NCBI RefSeq assembly: GCF_001562055.1
Contig: NZ_LLWE01000024.1
Location: forward strand, 124,001-188,000
Reading direction: 5' to 3'
Length of the DNA: 64,000 bases
Source: Polycladidibacter stylochi
GTDB lineage: Bacteria > Pseudomonadota > Alphaproteobacteria > Rhizobiales > Stappiaceae
Below, one piece after another: positions 27,139 through 36,912 of this stretch. Position 1 is the stretch's first letter. Each line of letters opens with the position of its first letter. The notes beneath the pieces are model-generated. The model was not told where the DNA came from. It did no database searches and saw nothing but the letters and a program-made list of their open reading frames with translations. Both the position numbers and the translations under genes were made by a program.

Positions 27139-28755
27139 ATGGCTGTGGTGTCTAAAGGCATTCCTGCACCTGATCTTGTTTCAGTTAAGCGTGCACTTCT
27201 ATCAGTTTCCGATAAAACCGGTCTCATTGACTTTGCAAAGGCATTAGCCGCACAAGGTGTTGAGTTGGTCTCCACCGGCGGAACACGCAAAGCACTGGCA
27301 GACGCGGGCCTCACAGTCAAAGATATTTCCGAAGTAACCGGCTTTCCCGAAATCATGGACGGCCGTGTTAAAACACTGCACCCTTCAGTACACGGCGGCT
27401 TACTTGCCATTCGTGATGATGCCGATCATCAAACAGCGATGACAGCTCATGGAATCACCGGCATTGATCTGCTCTGCGTGAACCTCTACCCATTTGAAGA
27501 AACCGTCGCAGCAGGTGCCGATTACGCCAACACAATCGAGAATATCGATATCGGCGGCCCGGCCATGACACGCGCCGCAGCTAAAAACCATGCCTATGTC
27601 ACCATGGTAAGCGACCCGCAAGACTACTCATCTGTTATTGAAGCCCTGCAAAATAATAATGGCCAGACCACGCTGGAACTGCGCAAAAAGCTTGCACAAA
27701 AAGCCTTTGCCCGTACAGCTGCTTACGATGCCGCCGTTTCCAACTGGATGGCAGCACAGCTAGGTGAAACAGCTCCCGATTACCGTGCTATTGCCGGTAA
27801 GCTTAACGAAGTAATGCGCTATGGCGAAAACCCGCACCAAGCAGCGGGCTTTTATGTCACTGGCGAGAACCGACCCGGCGTCGCCACCGCCAAACAGGTG
27901 CAGGGCAAAAAACTCTCCTACAACAACATCAATGATACCGATGCCGCCTTTGAGTTAGTAAGCGAATTCGACCCTACCAAAACCAGCGCTGTTGCCATCA
28001 TCAAACACGCCAACCCTTGCGGCGTTGCTGAGGGTACAAGCATTCTACAAGCCTATGAACGCGCACTGGCATGTGATCCGGTTTCTGCTTTTGGCGGTAT
28101 TGTTGCCCTTAACCAAAAGCTTGAGGCAGAAGCAGCAGCGGAAATAACCAAAATCTTTACTGAGGTAATTATCGCGCCAGATGCCAGTGAAGAAGCTATG
28201 CAGCTTGTCGCCAAGAAAAAGAACCTGCGTCTTCTACTCACCGGTGGCCTTGCCGATCCACGTGCCGAAGGCCTGTTCGTCAAAACCGTTTCTGGTGGCC
28301 TTCTCGTGCAAAACCGCGATAACGGCATGGTTGACGATCTCGATCTGAAAGTCGTCACCAAACGCGCGCCAACTGAGCAAGAGCTAATTGATTTGAAAAT
28401 GGCTTTCCGTGTCGCCAAACATGTGAAGTCCAACGCGATTGTCTATGTAAAAGATGGTGCAACCGTGGGCATTGGCGCTGGCCAAATGAGCCGCGTCGAC
28501 AGTGCGCGTATCGCTGCTCGTAAAGCACAGGACGCCGCCGAAGCCATGGGCTTGCAAGAACCACTCACCAAGGGTTGCGTGGTGGCATCTGATGCGTTCT
28601 TCCCGTTTGCCGATGGCCTGTTATCTGCCGCAGAGGCCGGCGCTACAGCGGTTATTCAGCCCGGCGGCTCCATGCGTGATGATGAAGTTATCAAAGCAGC
28701 AGACGAAGCAGGGCTCGCTATGGTCATGACAGGCATGCGCCACTTCCGCCATTAA
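27139..28755 (+). CDS. purH: Bifunctional AICAR transformylase / IMP cyclohydrolase
   Basis: Performs the last two steps of de novo purine synthesis: formylation of AICAR and ring closure to IMP. The N-terminal IMP cyclohydrolase domain (about 1-200) has [11 protein letters not shown] and VSTGGT, with GRVKTLHP near 76. The transformylase domain follows with KHANPCG and [16 protein letters not shown] near 436-452. The 538-residue length is normal. AAGGA lies eight or so bases before the ATG, and a strong terminator follows. The preceding 153 bases hold its probable promoter; no riboswitch-like structure was recognised. Confidence 0.96.
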   Translation: MAVVSKGIPAPDLVSVKRALLSVSDKTGLIDFAKALAAQGVELVSTGGTRKALADAGLTVKDISEVTGFPEIMDGRVKTLHPSVHGGLLAIRDDADHQTAMTAHGITGIDLLCVNLYPFEETVAAGADYANTIENIDIGGPAMTRAAAKNHAYVTMVSDPQDYSSVIEALQNNNGQTTLELRKKLAQKAFARTAAYDAAVSNWMAAQLGETAPDYRAIAGKLNEVMRYGENPHQAAGFYVTGENRPGVATAKQVQGKKLSYNNINDTDAAFELVSEFDPTKTSAVAIIKHANPCGVAEGTSILQAYERALACDPVSAFGGIVALNQKLEAEAAAEITKIFTEVIIAPDASEEAMQLVAKKKNLRLLLTGGLADPRAEGLFVKTVSGGLLVQNRDNGMVDDLDLKVVTKRAPTEQELIDLKMAFRVAKHVKSNAIVYVKDGATVGIGAGQMSRVDSARIAARKAQDAAEAMGLQEPLTKGCVVASDAFFPFADGLLSAAEAGATAVIQPGGSMRDDEVIKAADEAGLAMVMTGMRHFRH

Positions 28756-28811
28756 CGGCACATGAAATCAAATAAAGTTCGTTTAGTTGCCCATTTGTAA
28801 TTAAACAGCAA

Positions 28812-28840
28812 AAAAGCCGCCGATAATCACGGCGGCTTTT
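28812..28840 (+). terminator. Strong intrinsic terminator of purH
   Basis: AAAAGCCGCCG and CGGCGGCTTTT pair perfectly over 11 bases around a seven-base loop, with T residues at the 3' side. It lies 56 bases past the purH stop. This is a textbook Rho-independent terminator. Confidence 0.9.
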
Positions 28841-28995
28841 ACTTTAACTATTAAATATAAGCTACGTTACGTAATATATAAAATCAGTCTATTCCTGTAT
28901 AGTCAGCTATAAATAAGGGAGCATATATAAAGTAATGGCAAAGGGTCACAATAACCCTATAACTTCACTATGTATAAAACGGTAGTAAAGCCCCA

Positions 28996-30531
28996 ATGCT
29001 TAAAACATTAGATGTTTCAACATCAAATAATAGTTACACTGACAAAAAAAACAATATAATAATATTTGGCTTATCTGCCAATTTCGGCCATATAATTTTC
29101 ATTTACTTCCTTCTGCAAATCATACTTAGAGTTGCCATAGGTAACTCTCTTGGCACGGATGAAGCAGAGCAAATCATTACCGCGCAAAGCTTCGAATGGG
29201 GTTATGGCTCGCAACCTCCATTGTATACATGGCTAGTAATTGGCGTGTTTCAGCTCTTCGGTCCCACGCTTTTCTCCCTCGCACTTCTAAAAAACGCCTT
29301 ACTGTGCTTGGGCTATTTCGGTATCTGGTCAGCAGCAAAAAAAATCGGCCCTCCACGTTTTGCAGTTTTGTGCACTCTATCTGTATTTTTCTTGCCGCAA
29401 ATATCTTGGGAAGCCCAACGCGCCCTAACCCATTCAGTCCTACTTTTCACCTGCGCCTCATGGACAATCTATGGCTTTATCAGCCTGCAAGAAAAGCCTG
29501 ATCTTCTCAAATCCATCGGCTTTGGCCTGTTAATTGCAGCTGGCCTTATTTCCAAATTCAATTATCTTTTTGTTTTTGCTGCCTTAATTTTCGCTCTAAG
29601 CTGTCACGCGCAAGGCCGCGCCTATCTTTTTTCAAAATACTTCTTCATCTCTATAGGTGTTGCTGCGCTATTACTCACGCAACCAATGCTATGGAACATA
29701 AATCACCTAGACCTTGCCGCATCTCGTGTTAATAAATTTGGAATGGAGGCCGGCTGGCAAACAGCATTTCAAGGACTATGGGCATTTGTCACGGCCTCGT
29801 TCAATTTCTGCGCTGTAGTATTCGCCCTTTATCTACCAGTGCTCTTCAAACCATTACAAAACAGTAGTATCGCAAGACAAAATGTTAACAAAGCTCATCT
29901 TGACTATCTAAAAACAGCCCTTTTCATTGGGCTAGTCATTGTTGCAATTACGATTGTTGCTTCTGGGACAACAAATGTTAAAGATCGTTGGTTGCAGCCC
30001 CTATTACTATTGGTTCCTATTGTTATTGTTGGCCACTTTTGGGCTAAACTTCATGATCGCCATATCAAATACTTGTATGTGAGCGTCGTTATTTGTGCCA
30101 TAGCAATCATTATATTTCTGCCATTAGCCCTTACCCATGGCACATTCAAAAAACCGAGTATACAGCGCTTTCCATCGCAAATAATTGCACTACAGCTTAA
30201 GCAGGAAGGTATCAAAACCGTTATCACCAACTCAAATGCTCTGGCAGGACAGCTCGCTTTCCATAACTCTGAGCTCACCGTTGTTACACTTGAATACTCA
30301 GTACTGGATGTACCCCATTCCAAACCGCTTGCAATAATCTGGACGGGACCTCAAACAGCACAAGTTCCACCAAACATAGCACAGCTATATCAACGGCTTT
30401 ATAATGAACCACTGAGGCCACAACAAAAGCCTACACACAACATTTTACCTTTAACGCAAACGCTTGCTTCTCGCATCAGCCAACAGCCGATTATACCGTT
30501 TCCTTACAATCAGCTGATTATTGAAAACTAG
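28996..30531 (+). CDS. Family-39 type membrane glycosyltransferase
   Basis: Membrane glycosyltransferase of the PMT_2/ArnT group, 511 residues with about ten helices. The first loop carries GTDEAEQI near 54, the acidic D-E motif that is essential in this fold, and the hydrophobic repeats LLFTCASW and GFGLLIAAGLISK match the middle region. Such enzymes move a sugar from a polyprenyl phosphate carrier onto lipid A, glycan or protein. The ATG at 28996 has no strong ribosome site. Base composition is more AT-rich than the purH gene before it. It ends four bases from the convergent nucleotidyltransferase gene. Confidence 0.8.
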   Translation: MLKTLDVSTSNNSYTDKKNNIIIFGLSANFGHIIFIYFLLQIILRVAIGNSLGTDEAEQIITAQSFEWGYGSQPPLYTWLVIGVFQLFGPTLFSLALLKNALLCLGYFGIWSAAKKIGPPRFAVLCTLSVFFLPQISWEAQRALTHSVLLFTCASWTIYGFISLQEKPDLLKSIGFGLLIAAGLISKFNYLFVFAALIFALSCHAQGRAYLFSKYFFISIGVAALLLTQPMLWNINHLDLAASRVNKFGMEAGWQTAFQGLWAFVTASFNFCAVVFALYLPVLFKPLQNSSIARQNVNKAHLDYLKTALFIGLVIVAITIVASGTTNVKDRWLQPLLLLVPIVIVGHFWAKLHDRHIKYLYVSVVICAIAIIIFLPLALTHGTFKKPSIQRFPSQIIALQLKQEGIKTVITNSNALAGQLAFHNSELTVVTLEYSVLDVPHSKPLAIIWTGPQTAQVPPNIAQLYQRLYNEPLRPQQKPTHNILPLTQTLASRISQQPIIPFPYNQLIIEN

Positions 30532-30534
30532 CGA

Positions 30535-31344
30535 TCAAGGCCAATCGCTTTTAACAATTTGCCGAAAGAGCATATCCGCCTCATCGCGTAGCCCCTGCGG
30601 CTTGGGGGGCGAGGCAATGGAATGCGCCAAAGCAAATTCATGTTCAATGAGCTGATCCAACGCTGGTATGGCGGCACCCACTGCCGCCTCGCCAAGCTGT
30701 GTCTTGATAGCAATCAGGTCTTCCACCGTTGCTAGCAACTCCTGCGACAAGTCAAGAGGCTTCACAAGCTCTTGCAGGTTCATAGGCGGTGTCGTACCCG
30801 GCAAAAGGCGCATCCAGCGCAAAGCCAGAGCAGGGCGTAATACATAAAAGTACTTTTTAAGATTAATCTCGTCTTTTCCATCAAGGTAGCGTTGCCGCTG
30901 TATCTCTCCCTGCTTTAAATAGTGGTAGATACACGCCTTGTTGTAGCTGGCTTGCTTTGCGATCGCCATCATTGACTCACATACATGCTCAAGCCAAATG
31001 TATTGGATAGGGCTGTGCAACCACTCTAGCAGCACAGGGTTAGACTTCAGCATTAAATTGAAGGATTTGCGCAAATCCCAGCCGCTTATATCAAGCTCGT
31101 CATCAATAGGCAGCTCGATGACATCGCGCTTGGCTTCAAGGCTTAAATACCAGTCCATCCTGTGAACATAAACAAATCGCACATCATAATCGCTGTCATT
31201 AGAAGGAAAGCCCCAAGCGCGGCTACCACTTTCTATGGCAAGAAGAATAGTCACATCGTGCTGGCGCTCAATCTCTGCCAGCGCTTCCATAATACGTCCA
31301 CGCATTTGAGGCGCGATACTGGGTACAAAAGGTTTTAAAGCCAT
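30535..31344 (-). CDS. YcgL-type predicted nucleotidyltransferase
   Basis: Member of the COG3541 nucleotidyltransferases (RlaP/YcgL type), 269 residues. The polymerase-beta-like active site is clear: ESGSRAWGFPSNDSDYDVRF at 38-57 gives the G-S motif and the paired aspartates of D-x-D. The C-terminal half is helical and family-specific (YLKQGEIQRQRYL, DELDISGWDLRKSFNL). Substrate unknown; relatives are found with DNA- and RNA-processing genes, but the neighbours here give no hint. Transcribed alone on the minus strand, convergent with the glycosyltransferase. Confidence 0.8.
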   Translation of the reverse strand: MALKPFVPSIAPQMRGRIMEALAEIERQHDVTILLAIESGSRAWGFPSNDSDYDVRFVYVHRMDWYLSLEAKRDVIELPIDDELDISGWDLRKSFNLMLKSNPVLLEWLHSPIQYIWLEHVCESMMAIAKQASYNKACIYHYLKQGEIQRQRYLDGKDEINLKKYFYVLRPALALRWMRLLPGTTPPMNLQELVKPLDLSQELLATVEDLIAIKTQLGEAAVGAAIPALDQLIEHEFALAHSIASPPKPQGLRDEADMLFRQIVKSDWP

Positions 31345-31489
31345 AACAATTCAGTCTCATTTTAAAACTGTAGAGTGTCCTGTTTCCCATTCACAGTCCA
31401 GTACCGCTTTTGCAAATCAAATCATAACAAGGCAAGCGTCCACAACCAGCTCATACTGCCAGTAATAAACGCTGCCCGAAACGGTAACC

Positions 31490-32224
31490 TTACAAAGTCA
31501 CAGCCACTTCGCTGCCCAACTCGGGAAAGCTGGCTTTAACTTGCGAGCCAACCGGATAATAAGTACAGCCCGAGAAAGAGCCTGTGGTAATAATTTGCCC
31601 AGCTTTAAAGCCCCCACAGTGTTCACCAATACCTTTCAAGGCATTTTTCAAAAGTGCCACCGGGTCTCCCAAGCCATTGCGGGCAGGACCATCAATAATG
31701 CTCTCGCCGTTGATATCCAGTTTCAATACCGCTTCACCCAGCTTGCTGCGGTCATACTTGGGTATTTCATCACCAATCACAAATCCTGCATTGCCCATGT
31801 TATCAGCAAGGTTAAGCGCACCTTTAGCTTTCGATGGCTCGGCGAGGCGATGGCGAACAAGCTCGATCACCATGTAAACTTTGCCAATCGCCTCCCACAA
31901 GGCATCATCGCTCAAAGGCAAGACTTTCAAGTCCTTAGTCAGCTCAAACGCCACTTCAATTTCAACACCATAAGCGATGCCTTTTCCTTCCGAAAAATCC
32001 GCACCACTACGGCAAATATCCCTGGTAAAAATAGGGGCAAATAGTGGTGTACCTTCACCATCCTTGGCTATTTTCCAAGCGCCAATAGCGCCGTACTCTT
32101 TGGCGCTCGTGCGCTGAACGGCAAGAGCATCTTCGTTACTAAGGATATGTGCAGGGTAATCCTCAGGGGCAATGCGCTTATCGGCATTACGAGCAGCCAT
32201 CAACTGTTGTGCTATCTCTTGCAT
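31490..32224 (-). CDS. 2-keto-4-pentenoate hydratase family protein
   Basis: MhpD/fumarylacetoacetase-fold hydratase or decarboxylase, 244 residues. The acidic metal ligands lie in YGVEIEVAFEL (about 84-94) and in VIELVRHRL near 117. These enzymes add water to 2-hydroxypenta-2,4-dienoate during meta-cleavage of aromatic compounds, but many genome copies have other substrates. No other aromatic-degradation gene is in the window, so the exact substrate is open. ATG at 32224 has GGAGAG upstream. The 145 bases after its stop, before the nucleotidyltransferase, show no gene. Confidence 0.82.
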   Translation of the reverse strand: MQEIAQQLMAARNADKRIAPEDYPAHILSNEDALAVQRTSAKEYGAIGAWKIAKDGEGTPLFAPIFTRDICRSGADFSEGKGIAYGVEIEVAFELTKDLKVLPLSDDALWEAIGKVYMVIELVRHRLAEPSKAKGALNLADNMGNAGFVIGDEIPKYDRSKLGEAVLKLDINGESIIDGPARNGLGDPVALLKNALKGIGEHCGGFKAGQIITTGSFSGCTYYPVGSQVKASFPELGSEVAVTL

Positions 32225-32473
32225 ATTCTCTCCATGCTTCGCAGCGAGTTTATTTTTAGTTATTTAAGTTGCGAAATATTTATGCCCAAAGGCATCATAG
32301 TTATGCGGCGCAATCCAATGAATTGCAAAAGCATTTGCAGCCTTCAACAGCCTACCATAGCTATCAATAGGGATTATACGCAGCAAAACAGGCACACCTT
32401 GACGGGCATGCCTGTAAAAAAGCTAGCTTGGGTACGCTTGAACGCGACAAGCACCGCAAGCACAAATCAATAA

Positions 32474-32995
32474 TTAAGCCTCAGCTTCCAACGCCACAGC
32501 AGCTGATTGAATGATCGCTGCATAGCGTACAGCAGTCTGGATCATTTCCGCGGTGACCCCTGCTTGTCGCAGCACAGCTTCGTGGCTGTCAATGCACATA
32601 CCACAGCCGTTAATAGCCGAAACCGCCAATGACCACAGTTCAAAATCGGCTTTATCAACGCCCGGCTTACCAATCACATTCATCCGCAATTTGGCAGGCA
32701 TAGTCTGGTACTGTTTGTTAGAAGATAAGTGAACAAAGCGATAGTACACATTGTTCATACCCATAATTACTGCAGCTGCTTTTGCCGCTGCCAGCGCTTC
32801 AGCCGAAAGGTGCGGCGCGGCTTCTGCCAGTAAAGCTTCTTTTACACTCTGGTTACGGCTGGCAATTCCACATGCAACCAAAAGCCCATACTTTTGTTGC
32901 TCAGTGAGGCTCTCGTCAGTCGCCAAGGAGCCAAGGTTGAGGCGAACATCTTTGGCGTAGTCGGGCACTGCGGATTTTAAACTATCAATAGACAT
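32474..32995 (-). CDS. ahpD: Alkyl hydroperoxidase AhpD
   Basis: Thiol peroxidase adaptor of 173 residues. The catalytic set is complete: E119, C131 and C134 in [10 protein letters not shown], and H138. In Mycobacterium, AhpD passes electrons from lipoamide to AhpC; the same pairing is expected here because ahpC lies directly upstream in the same direction, 193 bases away. A GC-rich hairpin sits between the two genes. Start ATG at 32995 follows GGAATTCAGGTC, with AGG as ribosome site. Expression is likely from the ahpC promoter, under OxyR. Confidence 0.93.
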   Translation of the reverse strand: MSIDSLKSAVPDYAKDVRLNLGSLATDESLTEQQKYGLLVACGIASRNQSVKEALLAEAAPHLSAEALAAAKAAAVIMGMNNVYYRFVHLSSNKQYQTMPAKLRMNVIGKPGVDKADFELWSLAVSAINGCGMCIDSHEAVLRQAGVTAEMIQTAVRYAAIIQSAAVALEAEA

Positions 32996-33138
32996 GACCT
33001 GAATTCCTATTCTATGTGAGATAGAGAGGCGTCGGGGTCAGCCTTACCCATAGTTGCGCGCCAGACTATTAGGGCAATTGCTGATCAAAGAAGAAGAAAT
33101 ACATCAACACCATAATTAACAAAGGTGCCGGTGAATGC

Positions 33139-33156
33139 CCGGGGCCTACGCCCCGG
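33139..33156 (-). terminator. GC-rich hairpin between ahpC and ahpD
   Basis: CCGGGGC and GCCCCGG pair perfectly around CTAC, 33 bases downstream of the ahpC stop on the minus strand. No T-run follows. It may partly stop transcription or protect the ahpC message, which would give more AhpC than AhpD; this role is inference. Confidence 0.45.
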
Positions 33157-33188
33157 TACAAATATCGGTTGAATAAGCAAAAGGCTTA

Positions 33189-33740
33189 TTAGGCAGCCAG
33201 AGTTGCGCCGCCAACTTCACGGTTACATGGGCACAGCTCATCGGTTTGCAATGCATCCAGAACACGCAAAGTGTCTTTAGGGTTACGGCCAACATTCAAG
33301 TTGGTTGCATAAACGTGCTGGATTGTGTTCTCGTTATCGACAACAAATGTGTAGCGGTAAGGCACACCATCTGGCGAACGCACACCAAGGCCGTCAACCA
33401 AAGAACCATTCGTGTCGGCAAATGCCCAGATTGGCAACTTGTCAAGATCCGGGTGGTCACGGCGCCATGCCAGCTTACAAAATTCGTTGTCGGTAGAACC
33501 GCCAAGAACAACCGCATCACGATCTTCAAATTCTTGGGCTAAACGTGCAAACTCAGCAATTTCAGTTGGGCAAACAAAAGTGAAGTCTTTTGGGTAGAAG
33601 AAGATAACTTTCCACTTACCTTCAAAAGATTTTTCAGTGATTGGCTCAAATGCACTTTCACCGTTTTCTTCGTGATTATTAAAACCAGGCTTCACTCCAA
33701 CAACTTCAAATTCTGGAAGTTTTTCACCAATACCGAGCAT
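33189..33740 (-). CDS. ahpC: Alkyl hydroperoxide reductase / peroxiredoxin AhpC
   Basis: Peroxiredoxin of 183 residues that reduces hydrogen peroxide and organic hydroperoxides. The peroxidatic cysteine is C57 in FVCPTE, and the C-terminus carries C170 and C172 in LCPCNR. That two-cysteine tail is the mycobacterial AhpC pattern, which fits its ahpD partner. R121 in GVRSPDG and the FFYPKDF motif are conserved. I set the start at the ATG at 33740, with GGAGA just upstream; the frame is open 13 codons further. oxyR is divergent on the other side of a 248-base control region. Confidence 0.94.
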   Translation of the reverse strand: MLGIGEKLPEFEVVGVKPGFNNHEENGESAFEPITEKSFEGKWKVIFFYPKDFTFVCPTEIAEFARLAQEFEDRDAVVLGGSTDNEFCKLAWRRDHPDLDKLPIWAFADTNGSLVDGLGVRSPDGVPYRYTFVVDNENTIQHVYATNLNVGRNPKDTLRVLDALQTDELCPCNREVGGATLAA

Positions 33741-33988
33741 CTGTCTCTCCTGTTTAATCAAACCTGCGGTTTCCCGCATTTAATCTTAAAAACTGTTGTT
33801 GCTTGCGCTATTGCGCTGCAAGTGAGACTGTTATGCAGATCAAATAGCAATCGGTCAAAACGATAATAACGAACTAACCTATCGCTTTTTTTAATATTTA
33901 GTGTTATAAAGAAAATAGTCCAATAAAATCAATGGGCTTTAGAATTAGAACAGTTACAAATATTTCAGTGTGTCAAGCTGCCGCAGTC
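33741..33988. promoter_or_regulatory. ahpC/oxyR divergent control region
   Basis: Intergenic region between the divergently transcribed ahpC and oxyR genes. It should hold both promoters and an OxyR site. ATAG at 33844 and CTAT at 33879-33882 are the outer quarter-sites of an OxyR-like operator but the spacing is two bases too long and the inner quarter-sites are poor. I therefore claim only the region, not a defined site. Confidence 0.35.
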
Positions 33989-34906
33989 ATGTTACCAACA
34001 CTCAGACAACTACAATACTTCAAATCACTAGCAGAGTTTTTGTCTTTCTCCAAAGCGGCGGAGGCAAGCAATATAACCCAGTCCACACTCTCGGCATCGA
34101 TTCGCCAGCTTGAGGATATCTTGGGCTGTGAGCTGGTGGACCGCTCAGGACGTCAGCTGGTTCTCACCGAAGATGGTAAAAAGGTTTTAGAGCAAGCCTC
34201 AGCACTTTTGCGAGATGCGCAAGATCTGGTGCAAGGCGTTAAAAGCCGCCACTCACCGCTTACTGGCCGCTTTCGTCTGGGGGTTATACCCTCCATATCG
34301 CCTTTTTTGCTACCGCGCATGCTACCCGCACTACGGCAAAGATACCCTGATTTGCAATTGTACCTTAGAGAAGACCTCACCAGAAATTTAGTAGCAAGTT
34401 TGCGCGAGGGGCGCATAGATGCCGCCCTGATAGCCTTTCCATATAATACAGAGGGCTTTATTTCGGCAGAAATTGGCATGGATGAGTTTTATCTGGCTGT
34501 ACCGGATAACCACCCGCTAGCCGATTTAGATATGGTTGGCATTGATGCATTGGCAAGCGAGCGCTTATTGCTGCTGGAAGATGGCCATTGCCTGCGCAAT
34601 CATGTGCTCGCGGCAACCAGTGGGCGTATTGCCCCTCCGGATGAAGATATCAAAGCCACCTCGCTCACAACTCTTGTGCAAATGGTAGATAATCACCTCG
34701 GCATCACGCTGGTGCCTCAAATCGCAGTAGAGGCGAATGTCACATTTGGCACCAACCTCAAACTTATCAAGGTTGATGATGCCCGCGCTTCACGTAAACT
34801 AGGCCTCATTTGGCGACGAAAATCATCTTTTGAAGGCAATGCAAAACTTCTATGTGACGAAATGAACGCGTTGCTTAAAAATATGCGTGAACCAAACCGT
34901 AGTTAG
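33989..34906 (+). CDS. oxyR: OxyR-type LysR regulator with one redox cysteine
   Basis: LysR-family activator of peroxide defence, 305 residues. The N-terminal winged helix is clear (MLPTLRQLQYF, FSKAAEASNITQSTLSASI). The sensing region LLEDGHCLR matches E. coli OxyR, with C201 equal to C199. The second redox cysteine (C208 in E. coli) is replaced: nine residues after C201 there is T210. The only other cysteine is C47. A one-cysteine OxyR could respond by sulfenic acid or mixed disulfide instead of an internal bond. Start was set at the ATG at 33989, where family sequence begins. Divergent from ahpC, the expected target. Confidence 0.85.
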   Translation: MLPTLRQLQYFKSLAEFLSFSKAAEASNITQSTLSASIRQLEDILGCELVDRSGRQLVLTEDGKKVLEQASALLRDAQDLVQGVKSRHSPLTGRFRLGVIPSISPFLLPRMLPALRQRYPDLQLYLREDLTRNLVASLREGRIDAALIAFPYNTEGFISAEIGMDEFYLAVPDNHPLADLDMVGIDALASERLLLLEDGHCLRNHVLAATSGRIAPPDEDIKATSLTTLVQMVDNHLGITLVPQIAVEANVTFGTNLKLIKVDDARASRKLGLIWRRKSSFEGNAKLLCDEMNALLKNMREPNRS

Positions 34907-34967
34907 AATATAAAGTAATCCTCATCCAGCCATAGCTACAGGATCACCAAACACACATTGGAATTAT

Positions 34968-35627
34968 ATGCGCAAAGCTCTTCGCAACATTTTAATATTT
35001 ATTTTAGCAACACCGCTAATTCTGTGCGTTGCCTATAAGTTTATTCCCGCAAGCTCCACGCTGATGCTTTACCGCAGTCTCACAGGCACTCCCGTGTGGC
35101 GCACCTATGTCCCACTAGAGCAAATCTCGCCCAAACTAATTAAAGCTGTTATTGTTTCCGAGGATGCCAAATTCTGCCAACACAACGGTGTCGATTGGCC
35201 AGCGCTAGAAAAACAAATAAACCATGCACTGGCTGGGGAAAACGTCCGCGGTGCCAGCACTCTGTCCATGCAGTTGGCAAAAAACCTCTACCTTTGGAAT
35301 TCACGCAGCTACCTACGAAAAGGGCTCGAGGTCCCTCTAGCCTTAATGACAGACTTTGTATTGGGCAAGCGCCGCGTTTTAGAGCAGTATTTGAACGTGG
35401 CAGAATGGGGGCCGGGGGTGTATGGTGTTGAAGCTGCTGCACAAACTTACTTTGGGGTGCACGCAAACCAGCTAACCGGTTATCAGGCTTCTGTGCTGGC
35501 AACATCCCTACCCAATCCACTAGGGCGTAACTCCGCAAATCCTCACAGTAGACAAAAACGTTTGGCTACGATAAACCGCAATCGCGTGCATAAGGCTGGG
35601 GATGTTTTGAGCTGTTTACAGCCCTAA
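34968..35627 (+). CDS. mtgA: Monofunctional biosynthetic peptidoglycan transglycosylase
   Basis: Glycosyltransferase (GT51) that polymerises lipid II into glycan strands without a transpeptidase domain, 219 residues. One N-terminal membrane helix (about 5-25) is followed by the GT51 domain: catalytic E65 in SEDAKFCQHNGVDW, RGASTLSMQLAKNL and EQYLNVAEWGPGVYG with the second glutamate. The fold is complete and length typical. The rpmF gene follows after 153 bases; I recall this mtgA-rpmF neighbourhood from rhizobia. Confidence 0.93.
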   Translation: MRKALRNILIFILATPLILCVAYKFIPASSTLMLYRSLTGTPVWRTYVPLEQISPKLIKAVIVSEDAKFCQHNGVDWPALEKQINHALAGENVRGASTLSMQLAKNLYLWNSRSYLRKGLEVPLALMTDFVLGKRRVLEQYLNVAEWGPGVYGVEAAAQTYFGVHANQLTGYQASVLATSLPNPLGRNSANPHSRQKRLATINRNRVHKAGDVLSCLQP

Positions 35628-35780
35628 ACCATCATATCAAAATTATTTTTTGTTAAAGGCTGGCATATTCTGCAATTACCCTGTATAAACCGCGCCATTC
35701 TGATAGTTTGCGTGTGAAAGCACGCTGACTCCACGTGCGCATACCGTCGTACGTGAGTTTAGGCACAAGAGAGAGCTACG

Positions 35781-35963
35781 ATGGCAGTTCCAAAGAAAAA
35801 AGTATCGCGTATGAAACGCGGCTTTCGCCGTTCTGCGGACGCCCTTGGTCAGCCGGCATATGTGGAAGACAAGGATTCGGGCGAACTGCGTCGTCCGCAC
35901 CATGTTGACCTGAAAACCGGTATGTACCGTGGTCGTCAAATTCTTCAGGCTAAAGAAGACTAA
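35781..35963 (+). CDS. rpmF: 50S ribosomal protein bL32
   Basis: Ribosomal protein bL32 of 60 residues. It begins [20 protein letters not shown], the standard N-terminus, and lacks the four zinc cysteines, as expected for alphaproteobacterial L32. GAGAG lies about five bases before the ATG. It is followed by a good terminator. The 153 bases upstream include several short GC-rich inverted repeats, so it may have its own promoter rather than depend on mtgA. Confidence 0.97.
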   Translation: MAVPKKKVSRMKRGFRRSADALGQPAYVEDKDSGELRRPHHVDLKTGMYRGRQILQAKED

Positions 35964-35992
35964 GTCTGAAGCGCACAAGCGCGAATGAATTG

Positions 35993-36020
35993 GGCCGCTC
36001 CCGAAAGGAAGCGGCCTTTT
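35993..36020 (+). terminator. Intrinsic terminator of rpmF
   Basis: GGCCGCT and AGCGGCC pair over seven bases around CCC-GAAA-GGA, with CC-GAAA-GG as a small inner stem, and TTTT follows directly. It lies 30 bases after the rpmF stop and is a standard Rho-independent terminator. Confidence 0.88.
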
Positions 36021-36127
36021 CATTTTAAAAGCTTGCAGCAGCCATACCTTCACGCAGACACAAAAAAACATGCCCACTTGTCAGCAGGCATGCTATCTAT
36101 CTTATGCAATGAATTTTAAGCCGTTAG

Positions 36128-36856
36128 CTAGCCGTTTGCGATATACTGCGCACCATTCATTGTCATGACAGCACCAGTCATAAAGGCCGCCTCTTTAGAA
36201 GCCAGGTAAGTCACCAGACTGGCAATCTCTTCAGCTTTTCCCAAGCGGCCAACAGGTATCTGCCCAATAATGCTTTCCAGTACCTTTTCCGGTACCGCAG
36301 CAACCATATCGGTATTGATGTAACCGGGGCATATACAGTTCACGGTAATCCCCTTACGGGCATTTTCCTGTGCGAGCGCTTTTGTAAACCCAATAACACC
36401 TGCTTTCGCAGCCGAGTAGTTGGTTTGCCCGATTTGGCCCTTTTGCCCATTAATAGAAGAAATATTAATGATACGGCCCGAACCGCGCGCCCGCATGCTC
36501 TCAACAACTGGACGGGACATGGTAAACATAGAGTCCAGATTTGTGCGGATCACCTGCGACCACTGCTCATAATCCATTTTATGAAACCAGCCATCGCGGG
36601 TAATACCCGCATTATTCACCAGCACCTCAACAGCACCAAGCTCGGCTTCCACCGCCTGCACACCGGCAACACAAGCCTCAGGGTCACTTACATCCCATTT
36701 AAATGTCTTAATCGAAGTTTGATTGGTAAATTCCTCAGCCTTTTGGCTGTTTCCTGCATACGTAGCCGCAACGTCATAGCCCTTTTCCTTCAAGGCAATA
36801 GAAATTGCAGCCCCGATTCCCCGTGTTCCACCCGTGACAATCGCAGTATTACTCAT
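36128..36856 (-). CDS. phaB: Acetoacetyl-CoA reductase PhaB
   Basis: NADPH-dependent short-chain reductase that turns acetoacetyl-CoA into (R)-3-hydroxybutyryl-CoA for polyhydroxybutyrate. 242 residues with TGGTRGIG at 8-15 for the cofactor, NNAG at 81-84, catalytic S134, Y147 and K151. It follows phaA on the same strand after 161 bases, which contain a hairpin. The PHA synthase gene phaC is not in the window, so the pathway here is limited to the two steps before polymerisation and the regulator phaR. Confidence 0.94.
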   Translation of the reverse strand: MSNTAIVTGGTRGIGAAISIALKEKGYDVAATYAGNSQKAEEFTNQTSIKTFKWDVSDPEACVAGVQAVEAELGAVEVLVNNAGITRDGWFHKMDYEQWSQVIRTNLDSMFTMSRPVVESMRARGSGRIINISSINGQKGQIGQTNYSAAKAGVIGFTKALAQENARKGITVNCICPGYINTDMVAAVPEKVLESIIGQIPVGRLGKAEEIASLVTYLASKEAAFMTGAVMTMNGAQYIANG

Positions 36857-36912
36857 AAAACACCCCTGCTTTTTAAAATATTGGGATATAATTCACTCCT
36901 ATAGAAAATAAT

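Noticed and set aside
33844-33882. OxyR-type operator in the ahpC/oxyR gap
   Set aside because: The outer quarter-sites ATAG and CTAT exist, but total length is 39 rather than 37 and inner quarter-sites do not match. Kept only as a region.
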